Positions 1-11,529 of a DNA stretch of 64,000 bases are shown here, piece after piece. Position 1 is the stretch's first letter. Each line of letters starts with the position of its first letter. The translations under genes and the position numbers were made by a program. The DNA comes from Chytriomyces cf. hyalinus JEL632 (lineage: Eukaryota; Chytridiomycota; Chytridiomycetes; Chytridiales; Chytriomycetaceae), in the NCBI GenBank assembly GCA_025435555.1, contig JAIWWG010000019.1, positions 1-64,000 of the forward strand, in the 5' to 3' direction. The notes under the pieces were generated by a model. That model searched no databases. It worked only from the letters and a program-made list of their open reading frames with translations, and was not told the DNA's origin.

Positions 1-1
1 A

Positions 2-856
2 AGCATGTTCAACTTGACAGCGCCGGATGCTGCTCGTCTTGGCTGCAACAACCACAGTTCCGCTTTGAGCACCAGCCTCTCAATCAACACGGCTCCAAAG
101 ACGTTGCACCCTGGATCCAAGCCAATCCCTATAGCACCACATACAAGCCATCCTTCCCACGCCAACACTCTTGCAGTCCCGGCGTTCTCTGACAGCTCTG
201 ACAAAACCCTCAGCACGTCTGCGCCACAAACTGGTTCAGACTTTTTCTCTCTATTTGCCAAATCATTCAAGAAACCTCCATTGGCTCTATCAACGTCGTT
301 TCTCAAGAACAATTTGCCCATTCCCAGCCCAGAAGCCTCGCCCATCACTGGCCGACGAACCAGCTTTTCAAACCCTTCAGCCACCTCTCCCATGATCAAC
401 CGCCGCCCATCCATTTCAAAGATGAACCTCGGCAACCGTAGAGGCTCCACATCAAACTTGTCTGTAATCCAAGACCAACTACTCCACCACCCACTTCAAA
501 TGCATCAACAAACAGAATCCTCGATTTTACATAAACCTCGGTTCTCCAAATTCAAATCCCCATCCTCTCCAACACTTGCAACGCTTGCAAATCAATCCGC
601 CATCACAGCAACGTCACCAACACTCGTTGCAACAGCAATGCAAAATTTTGATACACGGCCTCGTGATCATGTATGCGTAATGTGCGGCAACAAGTTTCTG
701 CGGCGCCAGGATTTGATGCGGCATGAGGTTACGCACTTTAGTACTGTGAAGCCGTACGCGTGTTTGTACGCGTGTGGGGTGAGTTTTGGGAGGAGCGACG
801 CGTTGGGGAGACACATGAAGAATGGAAAGTGCAGAGCTGCTGTGCAGCAACTGTGA
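2..856 (+). CDS. C2H2 zinc-finger transcription factor, 3' part
   Basis: Probable DNA-binding nuclear regulator, cut by the window edge. The frame is open from base 2; the first ATG in the window is at 5, but the true start probably lies upstream. The first ~215 residues are Ser/Pro/Thr-rich and low in complexity. The C-terminal ~60 residues hold two zinc fingers: a canonical CVMC...HEVTH finger (C-x2-C-x12-H-x3-H) and an atypical second one with ACLYAC (C-x4-C) and a final Cys in place of the last His (RHMKNGKC). This arrangement, fingers at the extreme C-terminus after a long disordered region, is common in fungal stress and nutrient regulators. No specific orthologue is claimed. TAA-rich sequence follows the stop. 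Confidence 0.8.
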   Translation, partial: SMFNLTAPDAARLGCNNHSSALSTSLSINTAPKTLHPGSKPIPIAPHTSHPSHANTLAVPAFSDSSDKTLSTSAPQTGSDFFSLFAKSFKKPPLALSTSFLKNNLPIPSPEASPITGRRTSFSNPSATSPMINRRPSISKMNLGNRRGSTSNLSVIQDQLLHHPLQMHQQTESSILHKPRFSKFKSPSSPTLATLANQSAITATSPTLVATAMQNFDTRPRDHVCVMCGNKFLRRQDLMRHEVTHFSTVKPYACLYACGVSFGRSDALGRHMKNGKCRAAVQQL

Positions 857-1091
857 TTTTATTTAAAAAGTTGGATATTTTTTTATCATTTACCAGGATT
901 TTTGACTCTCTCCTGCTTGTCATGTCTGTCGCCCCCCGTTCGTTCGTTGAATAAATTAAACTTGTTTTCTTGAAAGTGAATGCCAAACAAAGCATCGGCG
1001 CCGTTCCCTCAGTTGGGATAAATAAAATATTCTGTGGAAGTGTTTGTCAATCGCCCGAAAAAAAAAGAAAGGGATTTTCATAGCCCCCAAC

Positions 1092-4000
1092 ATGACCCCA
1101 CCTCCCCAGCAACTTCTCGAAACGCGGTCTATCGCCATCATTGACCAAACAAACGCGTCAGAGCCCATTGTCTTTTACGTGGCAGATCCAAGCGTATCAG
1201 GAACACTGAGTCTGACTTTTGTCTGCGCAATCGTGATTTTGGGATGCTTTGCTCTGCATGAAGTGTTGAGGAGACAGAAGCCGTTTTTTAAATTGTTTTA
1301 TACTCGTTTAGAGGCGTGCAGGTTTGAATGTGCTATGTGTGAAACTCCTTGTGGGTGGAAAGACTCACAACAACTTGCCATTTCCAGGAAGGAAGCGCCA
1401 GACATGCCGACAACTTTCTTTGGTTGGATCACTGCATCCATCAATACGCCCGAGTCTTTTGTGGTTGAAAAAGTCGGTTTGGACGCTGCCATGTGAGTCG
1501 CTAATTTGAAACCCGAGCGAAACTCATTTCTCAAACTACCGCGTCCCGTCCCAGGTTCCTCCGATTCCTCAAAATGTCGTTTCTGCAGTTTCTCCTTCTC
1601 ACCATTGCAGTCGTACGAAATCGGACTTTTTTTGTTTTTGAACTGATTTCCCATTTCTCACAAGCTCCATAACCAACAGACCCCTGCTCTCACCTGCATC
1701 AACTACTACGCAGCAATCCCTCCAACACCAACTCCCACCAACTCCACATTCATTGTCACACAACACCTCGGCCTCGCAACCTTCAGCATCAGCAACGTCA
1801 CCGACGGCAGCTCATGGCTCATTGCCCACACCCTATTCACCCTCCTCGTCACCTTCACAACCTACTACACACTCTACAAAGGTTTCAAAGAATTTGCGAC
1901 ACTCAGCAGCACATATCTTCGCGAAGATAATAATCACGGGAGTAACGCGGATCGCCCCGCCTGGCGCGCGAACGAGGCGCTCCAATTGAGGACAGTGTTG
2001 GTTCAAAATATTCCACCCAATTTACGTAGCGGTGCGAAACTTAGTGCGTGGTTTGAGGATTTGGGGGTTGGTGAAGTGGAAGTGGCTTTGTTGGACAAGA
2101 GTGTGAGTAGCAGTATATTCATGGATATTCCTCAGACCAATGTGCATGGAGGCACTACCGCTAATGCTGCTGCTGCTGGGACGGGACATTCGTCGGGGAA
2201 AAAGAGAAATATTCAAGTTGTGCTTTCAAAGCTGTTGGAAGAGCGTGCCGCAGCTTTACAAGGTCTTGAGCGATCTTTTTTACTATGGAGTCGCAATATT
2301 GCTGAGGCAAAAAAGAAACTGGAACGAAGGAGGCCTTTTACTTTAAAGTGGGAGATTCCTTTGAGTGGGGAAGTGAGCTCCTCAAGTCAGGCGGCATTCA
2401 ACAAGCGGGAATCCATGGTGGATATTGTTTCTGCCCATTTGAGTGAAGATGAAGTACAGAAGCTGAGACCGAAACTGGGATGGTTAAAGAGACCGCGTGA
2501 GTTCCGCGAAGCTTCGACCGTTTCGAAAAGCGCCGCGAGTCACGATGATGCCATTGAATATTACACGAACCATTTAAACAAACTTACGGCGATGGTAAAA
2601 CTGGAGCGACTGAAAGCGCTGGACCCCGATCTTCTTTTGAAGCACAACAACATTCTCCAGAAAAACGGTTCTGCGTTTGTTACTTTTAAAACTCAGCGAT
2701 CAGCCCAGGTTTTGCCAACTATTTTGATGACTGTGTTTTACAATGACATCTGAAACCAGTTCTTTTTTAAAACAGATTGCCGTTCAAGTTCTGTTGTTTA
2801 GTTCTTTCAACCGATACAAAATGCAAATCTCGCTCGCCCCGGCACCGCAAGACGTCATCTGGCCCACAATTAGCATGCACCCAATTCGGCGACACATTCA
2901 GTCGCACCTGGTCAACATTATCGCAATTGCATTTACGTTCTTTTGGATTGTGCCTGCGAGTTCAGTGGCCGTGTTGACCAATTTGGATGAATTGGCAAAA
3001 TTCCAGCCGCTCTCGCCCCTCATTTCCACCATTGCGAGAAACCCGAGTCTGTACGTGTTCTTGAAAACGATCGGACCACCCATCGTCATCAACATTTTCA
3101 ATATGATTATTCCTTACATATTCGAGTGTAAGTTTCATTTTTCTGCCTTTATTATTTCAACTCAACCAACTCAACAACATGAATCAGTCATCATCAGTCT
3201 TCAAGGACTCGAATCTCGCAGCAAAATCGAAACCCGCACACTCGCCCACTACTTTTTCTTTCTCATCTTTAACGTCCTCCTCGTTTTTACTCTGTCCAAA
3301 GCCGTGCTGAATTACATCAACTTGGTGGTGGCGAATCCTTATGCCGTGTTTCAAATTTTGGCAGGAACTTTACCGACGGGTGCTACATTTTTTATCAACT
3401 ACATCACGATTGATATCGTGTTTTTCGCATTGGAGCTTCTGCGTCCAGTTATTTTGATTTGGAACGCGTTTTTGAAGCTTTCAAACAAGACGCCGAGACA
3501 GGTATTTTGACAAATGCTGGTTTTTACCAACTTGGCTGCTAAACTGATATAAAAAACACAGCTTCACGAAATGAATTTAATGACGTCGTACTTGAATTTC
3601 GGCATCTTGTATCCGATCCACATTTTGATTTTCATTATTGCGTTGGTCTATTCCGTAGTTGGTGAGTGGCAACAATTTCCAACTTGTTTTTATTTCGTCT
3701 TACCCCCTTTTTGGTGCACAGCTCCGATCATTCTGCTTCCCGCCACAATCTACTTTGGTCTCGGCTACCTCGTTTACCGAAACCAACTCTTGTTTGTTTA
3801 TGTCAAAGAATGGGAGGCGTATGGGCGACACTGGACGATGGCTTTCAGCAGAATTATCATTGGTTTGATCATCTTTCAAATCACCATGGCAGGAATGTTT
3901 TTGATCAAAGGAGGTGACCAACTGTTCTCGAACCTCATGAATTGCGGGTCAAGGCTGACAAAACAAAATGTTTTCAGCAAACTACTGCTCAATTGTACCA

Positions 4001-5118
4001 GTCCTGCTTATCCCAACAACGGTCATTTTCCATGCCCATTGCATGGAAACGTTCCAAAAACGAACGCGCATCATCCCCTTGGATCAACTCCCCCCTCCCA
4101 AACTCCTCAGAATCAACATCACCTCCAATTCAAAACAAAACCTTACACTCGATCGAGACTTTAAACTCAGCGCACTTTTACCACCAAGCCGTTCCCCATC
4201 GCAACGAAAACCAAAATCACCGACATCGCCAAACACATCAGGTCCATTAAACCCGTTAAACACGAGCGATCCCATCTTGATCACGGCGGAGATGGTATCT
4301 TCTGACAAGAGCCTGCCAAACACATCGTCTCACATTTTATCGTCAAATTGGATGGAAACCGGCGATGATGCTGGGGAAGAAATTATTCTGGAGCCGCATG
4401 TTGTTTTGTCGCCAGAAGAATCGCTTTTGGAACGATACCCTGTTTCTTATTTAAATCCAGTATTTTCGAAACCGCTTCCAAGACCTTGGTTGCCTCTCTC
4501 TGTTGCTGGTAAAAAAGAAACAATGTTTTTTTTGCATTGACGCGGAACACTGATCGTTTCCTCTCATACCCCCCTCTAGGATACTGGCAACTATTACCAC
4601 GATACGTATCTGAACCCGACCTCGAAACCGCACCCGTGATGGCATCCATCGAACCCGGCCCATCCGTCCTCCAAAACCCATTCGAAAGCGCCGAAAACCG
4701 CATACAACACGACCCACTCATTTCACTAGACCGCCAAATGCAATCTCCAACTACAGACGCTACCACAACAATGATGCATGAAATTGCCAAAACGGATGTG
4801 GGCGGCAGCGGATCGTTTGATAATCTGGGTAGCAGAGAAACGTTCACAACAACTGGCGGATCGAACCCACAATTGGCGCCAAATGATCGTGTCAGACGAT
4901 TAACAAAGACGGGTGTGCGCCGGGGAAGCATGTCAAAAGGGTTAATGGTTGTTGGAGCAAAAGGAGAGATTTCGAGTACGCATGAAGAGGTTCATTTAGA
5001 GTTGGATGGAGGGAAAGTGAGGAAATGGAAAGGATCGAAAGATGATGGGTTGCATGCAGTCACGGTTTTGGATGTGAAGGGGGGCGAGATTTTGGAGTCG
5101 AAAGAGGAGCTGCCGTGA
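1092..5118 (+). CDS. CSC1/OSCA/TMEM63-like (DUF221) stress-gated cation channel
   Basis: Nine-exon gene: 1092-1492, 1555-1612, 1665-2708 (acceptor could be 1680), 2776-3127, 3188-3501, 3562-3661, 3722-3913, 3978-4508, 4580-5118; all junctions keep frame (about 1176 aa). Family features in order: N-terminal TM (SLTFVCAIVILGCFALHEVL), FLRFLKMSFLQFLLL after the first junction, a third TM before YLRED, the cytosolic RTVLVQNIPPNLR domain, the AFVTFKTQRSAQ segment, PAPQDVIWPTI, then the RSN1-type seven-TM core with LVYSVVAPIILL and YLVYRNQLLFVYVKEWE. Homologues are osmosensitive/mechanosensitive Ca2+-permeable channels in plasma membrane or endomembranes. The C-terminal tail (about 350 residues after the last TM) is long, charged and probably disordered. 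A start at 1044 would add 16 Lys-rich residues; 1092 fits the family better. Confidence 0.93.
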
Positions 5119-5485
5119 CGATTTTTATTAAAACGCTGCACTTTAAGAGTGCGATCCAGAAACTTTTCTTGACCCACCGAACTGCGTTGTTATTTGAAAA
5201 ATGGGTTCGGCACGAGGAATTTTTTTCATTAACACGGACGACAACAGCTTTATTTTTGAAGCGAATTCTGGGGGAGATGCAGTGCTGCCACCCGGTTAAA
5301 GTGAAAAACAAGGAGAACTGAATGTCGTATGAAAAAAATGCTTGCAATGCACGACACACACAAGAAGGGAATTGGAAAGTGATTTGAAAAAAAAGAACTT
5401 GGAAGGAAACGCGTGCCAGCACATCACCAAGGCAAACAGGTAAAAAATAAAATGTCCTCCAATTTCCCCGTTGCAAAAAACGATT
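5119..5485. other. Intergenic gap between convergent genes
   Basis: 3' flanks of the CSC1-like gene (+) and the first SAM-domain gene (-). A/T-rich with several short A-runs; no ORF of interest or structured repeat was seen. Confidence 0.6.
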
Positions 5486-7439
5486 TTACGCAGCCGGTCT
5501 CACTGGATAAATAGACTGGAAAGATGGAGGCGCATCACCGCCGCTTGCATTCACAGCTTGTCCTGAAAACGGTTCAGAGATTCCCTGGCTTCTGCTGTTC
5601 AAACCAGCGATGGCTCTTTCAACACGAAGACGTGGCCCAATCCCTGTCAAGCCGAGTTTTTCCAGGTCTTCGGTACGGAGTATCAGCAAAGCTGTACCGG
5701 AAATGTCATTTTCTGTGAAGTGGTATTGTCAGGACCATGATAATTCAAATGGCCACCAAACAGTGGGGCATAATTACCGAGAGCGTTCAACGCGATATTC
5801 GCGTCAGAAACCGCACACATCCATTCAGTGACATGCTCAACGGTCCACTGCAGGGGATCAGCCGGCAATTCAAGACCATCAAAAAGAGCGGTTTTATCCT
5901 TTTCTTCAACTGGCACATCATCAAAAACAGGAGCCGGTCCTGCACTCAAGTTGAATGGCACAGCTTCTTTTTTCTCCTCGCGGTAGTAGTCCACTTTAGA
6001 GGGAAGGGGTCCGGGATCTGCTAGCATGGTCGTGACCGAAGTCCCTCCAACACGAGCTGACAGGTTATCAACAAGATTGCGCTTTTCAGAATACTCGGAA
6101 CCTCGAGCAGTCATGAAGGAGCTCGGAACGGGGCTGTATACATTATGATGCTGTCCTTGTCCCATCGGAATATGAACTGGTTGTTGCGAAAAAGTTTCAT
6201 GCGCCGGATAGATGGCCCGCACTTGGGTTTGAACAGTAGTTTCAGGTACGGCCCTCTCCACCACCATGTCTTGAATTTCAAACTCCTGAGGGCTTGGTTT
6301 CCCCGCGGCGGGCGGCTGGAAAAAGTCTCCATTTGCTTCGCCCTGAGGGTGTGGTTTTCCCGCAGCGTGTGCCTGGAAAAAGTCTCCCTCTGCTGTTGGG
6401 ACTTTCTAAAAGAGTGGTTAAGAACTTTAAAGTTGGGTTTGTACCAAAACAAAACGACTGAACGAACCTGCACGGTATCGTTCCTTCTGCGCTTGTACAA
6501 AACGAGCCCAAAAATGACGGCAGCAAGAACCGCAATTCCTCCCGCAACGCCACCAGCAATTGCTGCAACAGAGTTACCAGGCGAGGAATCACCAGTTAAT
6601 GCGATTTCCTCCTTGGATTTGGCTACATTGGAAGTAGTGGTGGACGCGGAACTAGTCGTTGATAGGGAGGAGGAAGCTGTTGTTGAAGAGACAGCTGTTG
6701 TTGAAGGTGAAAGTGAGGCAGTTGTCGTGGTGGTAGCAGGAACAACTACTCTAGTAGAAGTGACAGCCACCTCTGAAGAAGGGATAAGCACACTCGTTGT
6801 TCGAGGAGCAGATGCAGTTGTCAAAGGCACCGGTTGTCCTTTAAGCACGGCTGAAACAACTGGGTCTGAAGGAAGAGGAAAGATATCCACCGAGTCGTAA
6901 GCATTATACGGACTAATTGGTTCAGAACAGTCTCTGATACGCAAATCCAAGACACTTCGTGACCCAGCCAATTCCGACAAGCATCCCGCATCCGAGAACC
7001 GGCGACGCACCATTTGCAAATTTCCCTCAGCATAATCAATTCTCATGCTGCGCGCTTCGCCGGGGTCAGTCATTCGAATGCAACTATTGGTCCTGAAATG
7101 AAACATTTTTGAAAAATAGTCACAGCTGGCACGAGACCAAATCTTGACTTGCGCAAACTGTTGTCCATTCACAGCTCTGGACGTGTAGTCTGGAAGGTCG
7201 TTGAACACTGCGTTGACACACTCTACTGTGTATTCTCCGTTCCTACAAGTTTCGGTAGCAACGCAGGTGGAAGGTGTGGCATCGGCGAATTCGAAGCCTG
7301 TGACGTCGCCATTGCAGTTTGGTTGGGAGTAGTACTTTCTCACTTCGCGCGTTTGGCGTCCTTGGCTCTGGGCGGCGACTTGGAGGCTGAGGAGGGTCCA
7401 GATGCGGAATACGAGAACGGCTGTCAGAGGGATTATCAT
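5486..7439 (-). CDS. Type I membrane protein with Cys-rich ectodomain, Ser/Thr stalk and cytoplasmic SAM domain (copy 1)
   Basis: Exons 7439-6468, 6405-5778, 5712-5486; frames join to 608 aa. Signal peptide at residues 1-23 (hydrophobic, ending VAAQ). The ectodomain, ~180 residues with at least ten Cys, starts at REVRKYYSQPNCNGDVTGFE; I do not recognise the fold. A ~90-residue Ser/Thr-rich stalk (likely O-glycosylated) precedes one TM (AIAGGVAGGIAVLAAVIFGLV) and the basic stop YKRRRND. The cytoplasmic part ends in a SAM domain split by the last intron: LQWTVEHVTEWM ... ENDISGTALLILRTEDLEKL, then GLTGIGPRLRVERAI. Just inside the membrane is a duplicated ~17-residue unit (GDFFQAHAAGKPHPQ / GDFFQPPAAGKPSPQ). 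SAM domains mediate protein-protein assembly, so a receptor or scaffold role is inferred. Tandem paralogue lies at 7993-9624. Confidence 0.85.
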
Positions 7440-7992
7440 CTCCGATTGGTGCTTGGTTAATCGGGAGAAAAAGAAAAGGAAAATCGGTGACTTGGTTGAC
7501 TACTCTTTTTCCCTGTTCAACGAAAAAAATGTTCATTAAACCAGAGCACAACTTCGATCCGAACATGGCGTTGATCGGTGACAAAACCATCTTGGTCACA
7601 CTCGCACGTCGCCCAAGTTGAGAAACTCGTACCGCAGTCTTGGTCCGTGCAACCGCTTTGTACAATGTTTGGACCACAGACAGATCTCCGGAATTTCTTG
7701 ATTCTCGGCCGAGGAACAAAAAGATCGCGATGGGATATGCACAAAATACCAACTCATAAAAAATGCGCTCAAGTAAAGCACAGCAATCGTTGTTTGGTAA
7801 AAATGTGAAGGGTGAAAAAACAAAGAGTCAGTTTCGAAAAGAGAGAAGTACAAAGGGCATCCGAAATCACCCAAACTAAAACAACCATAGACAAGTGTGT
7901 GCATATGGTGTAAGGAATCTCACAGCAGCACGCTGGAGTCAAATCAAATGGTAAAATAAAAGACAGTGTCCATGCTTCACTGGTCGAGCGGG
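7440..7992. other. Spacer between the two SAM-domain paralogues
   Basis: 553 bp containing the 5' flank of copy 1 and the 3' flank of copy 2. On the minus strand at 7517-7744 there is a short Cys-containing reading frame (CGPNIVQSGCTDQDCG) without a credible start or match; it could be a relic of a third ectodomain but this is weak. Confidence 0.35.
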
Positions 7993-9624
7993 TTACAAAG
8001 CTGGCCCGATTGGATAAATAGACTGGAAAGATGGAGGTGCATCGCCGCTTGCAATCACTGCTTGTCCGAAACTCGGCTCGGCAGCAGCCTGGCTCCTGCT
8101 GTTCAAACCAGCGATGGCTCTTTCCACGCGAAGACGAGGTCCAATCCCGGTCAATCCAAGCTTCTCCAAGTCTTCGGTACGCAGCAACAATAAAGCTGCA
8201 CCTGAAATGTCATTTTCTGCGAAAAAACAAAACTGTTACATATTTTCTCATGATGCAAGTCAGAAGGTAAAATTCACCTTTTGCCTTGAGGGCAACATTT
8301 TCGTCTGAAACCTCAGTCATCCATTCAGTGACATGTTCCACGCTCCATTGCAGGGGATCAGCCGGCAGTTCGAGACCTTCAAAGAGAGCGTTTTTATCCT
8401 TTTCTCCAGCCGGCAAATCAAGTGCAGGAGCTGGGCCCGCGCCCATGTTCAATTGCTCAGTTTCCTTGATTTCTTCGCGATAGTAGTCTGCTTTAGATGG
8501 AAGCGGGCCAGGATCTGCTCGCATAGCGATGAAGACGGGCACAGGAACGTGCGCCGAGAGATTGTCAATAAAATTTCGCTTCTCCGAACTTCCCGACGTC
8601 AGGAACGTGTCTCGCAAAGGATCGACCGTGGCTGGATTTTGTGCTTGTTCTACCGGAGCGTGGACAGGTTTCTGTGGAATTGTTTCTGGCGCCGCATTTG
8701 TTGCAAACACTTGGGCTTGAAGTGCGTTGAGCTCTGCTGGTTTCGATACCGTCACTTCTGGTGCTGCTGAGAAGTGCGGACGCTGGAATGAGCTCTGCTC
8801 TTCCACAAAGCCTTCCTGTCGAAACAGAAAAGGTTCAAATCGGCGCAAACAAGAAACCGAAAAAATGGAAAACATACCTGCAAGCCAGCCCCCTTGCTCC
8901 TTCGCTTGTAATACAAGAGTCCAACGATGGCCGCAATGACAATCACAAGGGCACCCACGATACCGCCTGCAACTGCTCCCACGGGTGTGCCAGGAGAGTT
9001 TGTCGAAGGAAGCGGTTGCTTCGTGAGGATTGCCTTCACAGTTGGGTCTTCGGGGGTGGGGAAGATATCCACCGACTCAAAGGCATTGTACAGATCAATT
9101 CGCTCGTTGCAGTCTCGCATGCGTAAATCCATCTTTATGCTTGAGCTGGCCAGTTCGGACAAACAACTGGAGTCGGAAAATCGGTGATGCACCATTTCCA
9201 AACTTCCTTCCTTGTACTCAATCAACGTGCTCCGGGCGCCAGCGGGGTCATCCATTCGGATACAGCTGTTTGTTTTGAAGTGGAACATTTTGTAGAAGGA
9301 GTCGCAGTTGTTGGCGTACCAGAGCTTGATTTGAGCTATCTGAGCGCCGTTAACAATCCTTGACGAGTAGGCGGGAAGGTCATTGAACACGACGTCCGTC
9401 TGGCATTCCGTCGTATAAAAACCATCTCGGCAACTGCTGGTCTCGACACACGCTGCCGCAGCGACGTCGTTAAATTCGAAGCCGGAGATGTCCCCTTGGC
9501 AGTTCGGTTCCGAGTAGTACTTTTTCACCTCACGCGATTGGCCTTTCTGCTTCTGTGCGCTGACATGGACGGATACAAGCGCGCCGAGAAGGAATGCGGC
9601 AACTGTGGCTGGAAACGGTGCCAT
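7993..9624 (-). CDS. Type I membrane protein with Cys-rich ectodomain and cytoplasmic SAM domain (copy 2)
   Basis: Exons 9624-8878, 8815-8278, 8216-7993 (502 aa), with intron positions and phases identical to copy 1. Start chosen at MAPFPATVAAFLLGALV because it gives a clean signal peptide (cleavage near VSAQ); an upstream in-frame ATG at 9708 would mask it. The ectodomain parallels copy 1 (REVKKYYSEPNCQGDISGFE; NSCIRMDDP; a terminal DLRMRDC block). Unlike copy 1 there is almost no Ser/Thr stalk: the TM (AVAGGIVGALVIVIAAIVGLL) follows within ~25 residues of the ectodomain. The SAM domain is nearly identical to copy 1 (LRTEDLEKLGLTGIGPRLR). The same C-terminal PPSFQSIYP motif ends both proteins. 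A receptor/scaffold role is inferred. Confidence 0.85.
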
Positions 9625-9941
9625 TTGTTGGTTCTTTTTTTTTGTTGGTTTTATGAATTCACTCACAAGCGGACATCCGTCTCCCACAGTTTTTGCGAAT
9701 AAAGCCAACCGGTGATGAAACTTAATAAGCGACAGGAATAGTACTCAACGTGCGTGCAAGCATGCCGCAGACTGTCTCGCCGATATTCTCGCCGATGCGC
9801 AACGCGACTGCAGGTGCATGACGGCCAACCTTACATTCATTTCGCTTTCTTCAAATGCGCGCATGGGACAATAACCGCATTCTCCGTGTTCTTGTTGCTT
9901 CCGATATAGCATTTGCTCGTAAATATTTAAATAAACACTGG
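9625..9941. promoter_or_regulatory. Divergent promoter region
   Basis: 317 bp between the divergently transcribed SAM-domain copy 2 (-) and the Ctr-like gene (+). It must carry both promoters. An A/T-rich TAAATATTTAAATAAA block lies just upstream of the Ctr-like start; no specific operator could be identified. Confidence 0.4.
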
Positions 9942-11333
9942 ATGAGGTTAAATAATCCGACTGCGTTCAGAGTGGCACTGGCGTTGACGACGTTGAATGC
10001 CCTGCTTCTTATCGATGCTCAGCCTGCAGACGATTGCGTGTTTGACCCAGTTGAGTAGTGCAGTCCTTCGTGTGTGATTTGGCTTCGCTGTCGTGTCTGA
10101 TACTCACAACCCGACCATAGAGCAAAGACAGATGCGTGGGATTTGTGCTGGAAGACCATCTCTCGGTGCCGATGCTAGCGGATGTTTGTTCGGCGAGTGG
10201 GGACCTGACGGAGCCAGGTGGGTTTAAGCATCAGATATGACGCTGACAAATAATCCTGGCTCTAACCTTCACTGGAACCATTTCACACAGCCTGTACTTT
10301 AAAACGACTATGCAGTGCGCAGCGCATCTCATCCGATGCCCTTCAAGACGCGTGCGCCCCGTTTTCGCTGCTGTCGACTGCTTGCAAATCAGTTTCATCT
10401 GCGGCGTTTTCAACGTCGTATTTGGCTTCCTCTTCGCCGACTGTGAAATCCAACCCGTCTTCAAATGGTTGTCGCACGTACTACTCTTTATGTCGGCCAT
10501 CGTCCCTTGTCCAGCAATGCTCTGTCCAACTCAACTCAATCATACCCACTCTCAACAAGCTAACCATCGATCTCGCTGATGCATGCAAAATTACACCTTC
10601 AGCAAAAGGATGTCAACTGTGCCAACCCACATCATCCGATAAATTATCCGTCGCCACCAAAACCACTGCAAACCCCGAATGCAAAGACCCCTTGACTTTG
10701 TACAACTCAATCTGCGCCGAATTCCCGGAAAATACTGCCTGTGAAGCTTCCAAACTTGTCTGTTCACACCTCAGCGGCCTCCAAGGTCTCGCATGTGCAT
10801 CCCCAAAACCCGCTCCAACCCTTGTGCCATACCTCCACACTGCATTCACTCAAGACCATGTCTTGTTTGAATGGGCGAGACCAAAATCATCCATGGACGC
10901 CATTCTCGCGTGCTCCCTGGCATTTGCGATTGCAATGGTGTATGAATTTTCAATGGCCCTGCGTCGGGTGTGGGAGTTGGATTTTAAAGCCCAGTTGGAG
11001 GCGCAGGTGGATGTGGACCCTGTGTATCCTGTAGTCGATACTTTGAATGAGCGTGGTGAAACCGGTGATGGCGTTGACGATGACATTTCTGCAGCTTCAC
11101 CTGAAGCGCCGCTATTGACGCGTATGAGGGTGACCGTGGGCCGTCGTGTACGCTTGTACTCGATTATCATTGCGCGTCAAGTGCGTGTGCGGTTTTGGAG
11201 GAGTTTTGTCAAAGCTGTTGAAGGAATTTGTCTTGTGGGAGTTGTGCTGTTGTGTGCTTCTTTTAACTCTGCGCTTTGTGGGGCTGTGATTTTGGGGTTG
11301 GCCGTGGGTGCGTTTTTGTTTGGTGGCTGGTGA
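9942..11333 (+). CDS. Ctr-like copper transporter family protein with large Cys-rich ectodomain
   Basis: Exons 9942-10037, 10121-10217, 10291-11333 (411 aa). Signal peptide at residues 1-27 (AFRVALALTTLNALLLIDAQ). A ~225-residue ectodomain with about 20 Cys follows (spaced pairs such as ADDCSKDRC, CQLCQP, VCSHL). The C-terminal third matches Ctr topology: TM1 SMDAILACSLAFAIAMVYEF, a ~95-residue acidic cytosolic loop, then tightly spaced TM2/TM3 ending in the GxxxG helix GAVILGLAVGAFLFGGW. In canonical Ctr proteins TM2 carries M-x3-M before TYN; here that segment reads VVLLCASFN, so both Met ligands are lost. Copper handling at the plasma membrane or vacuole is therefore a family-level guess, and transport competence is doubtful. 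The Met start at 9942 is chosen because 9855 would bury the signal sequence. Confidence 0.68.
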
Positions 11334-11529
11334 TTCAGAAAATGCAGCCATGCGGGTCTGAGTCTGAGTGTATGTATGCTGTTATTTTCTTGTTGTTTTA
11401 TTGATGCTCCGTGCTTGATGCTGCCCGTTCAGGTGTGCAAATACTGAATATAAAGCATTTGGTTTTATTTATATCATCGTCCTCTTTCTTTCTTTTTTTC
11501 CCCCCAAACTGACTTGAAAGCCAATCGTA

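Noticed and set aside
7517-7752. Possible third SAM-family ectodomain fragment between the two copies
   Set aside because: A few Cys are suggestive, but spacing does not match either paralogue and no splice path joins it.
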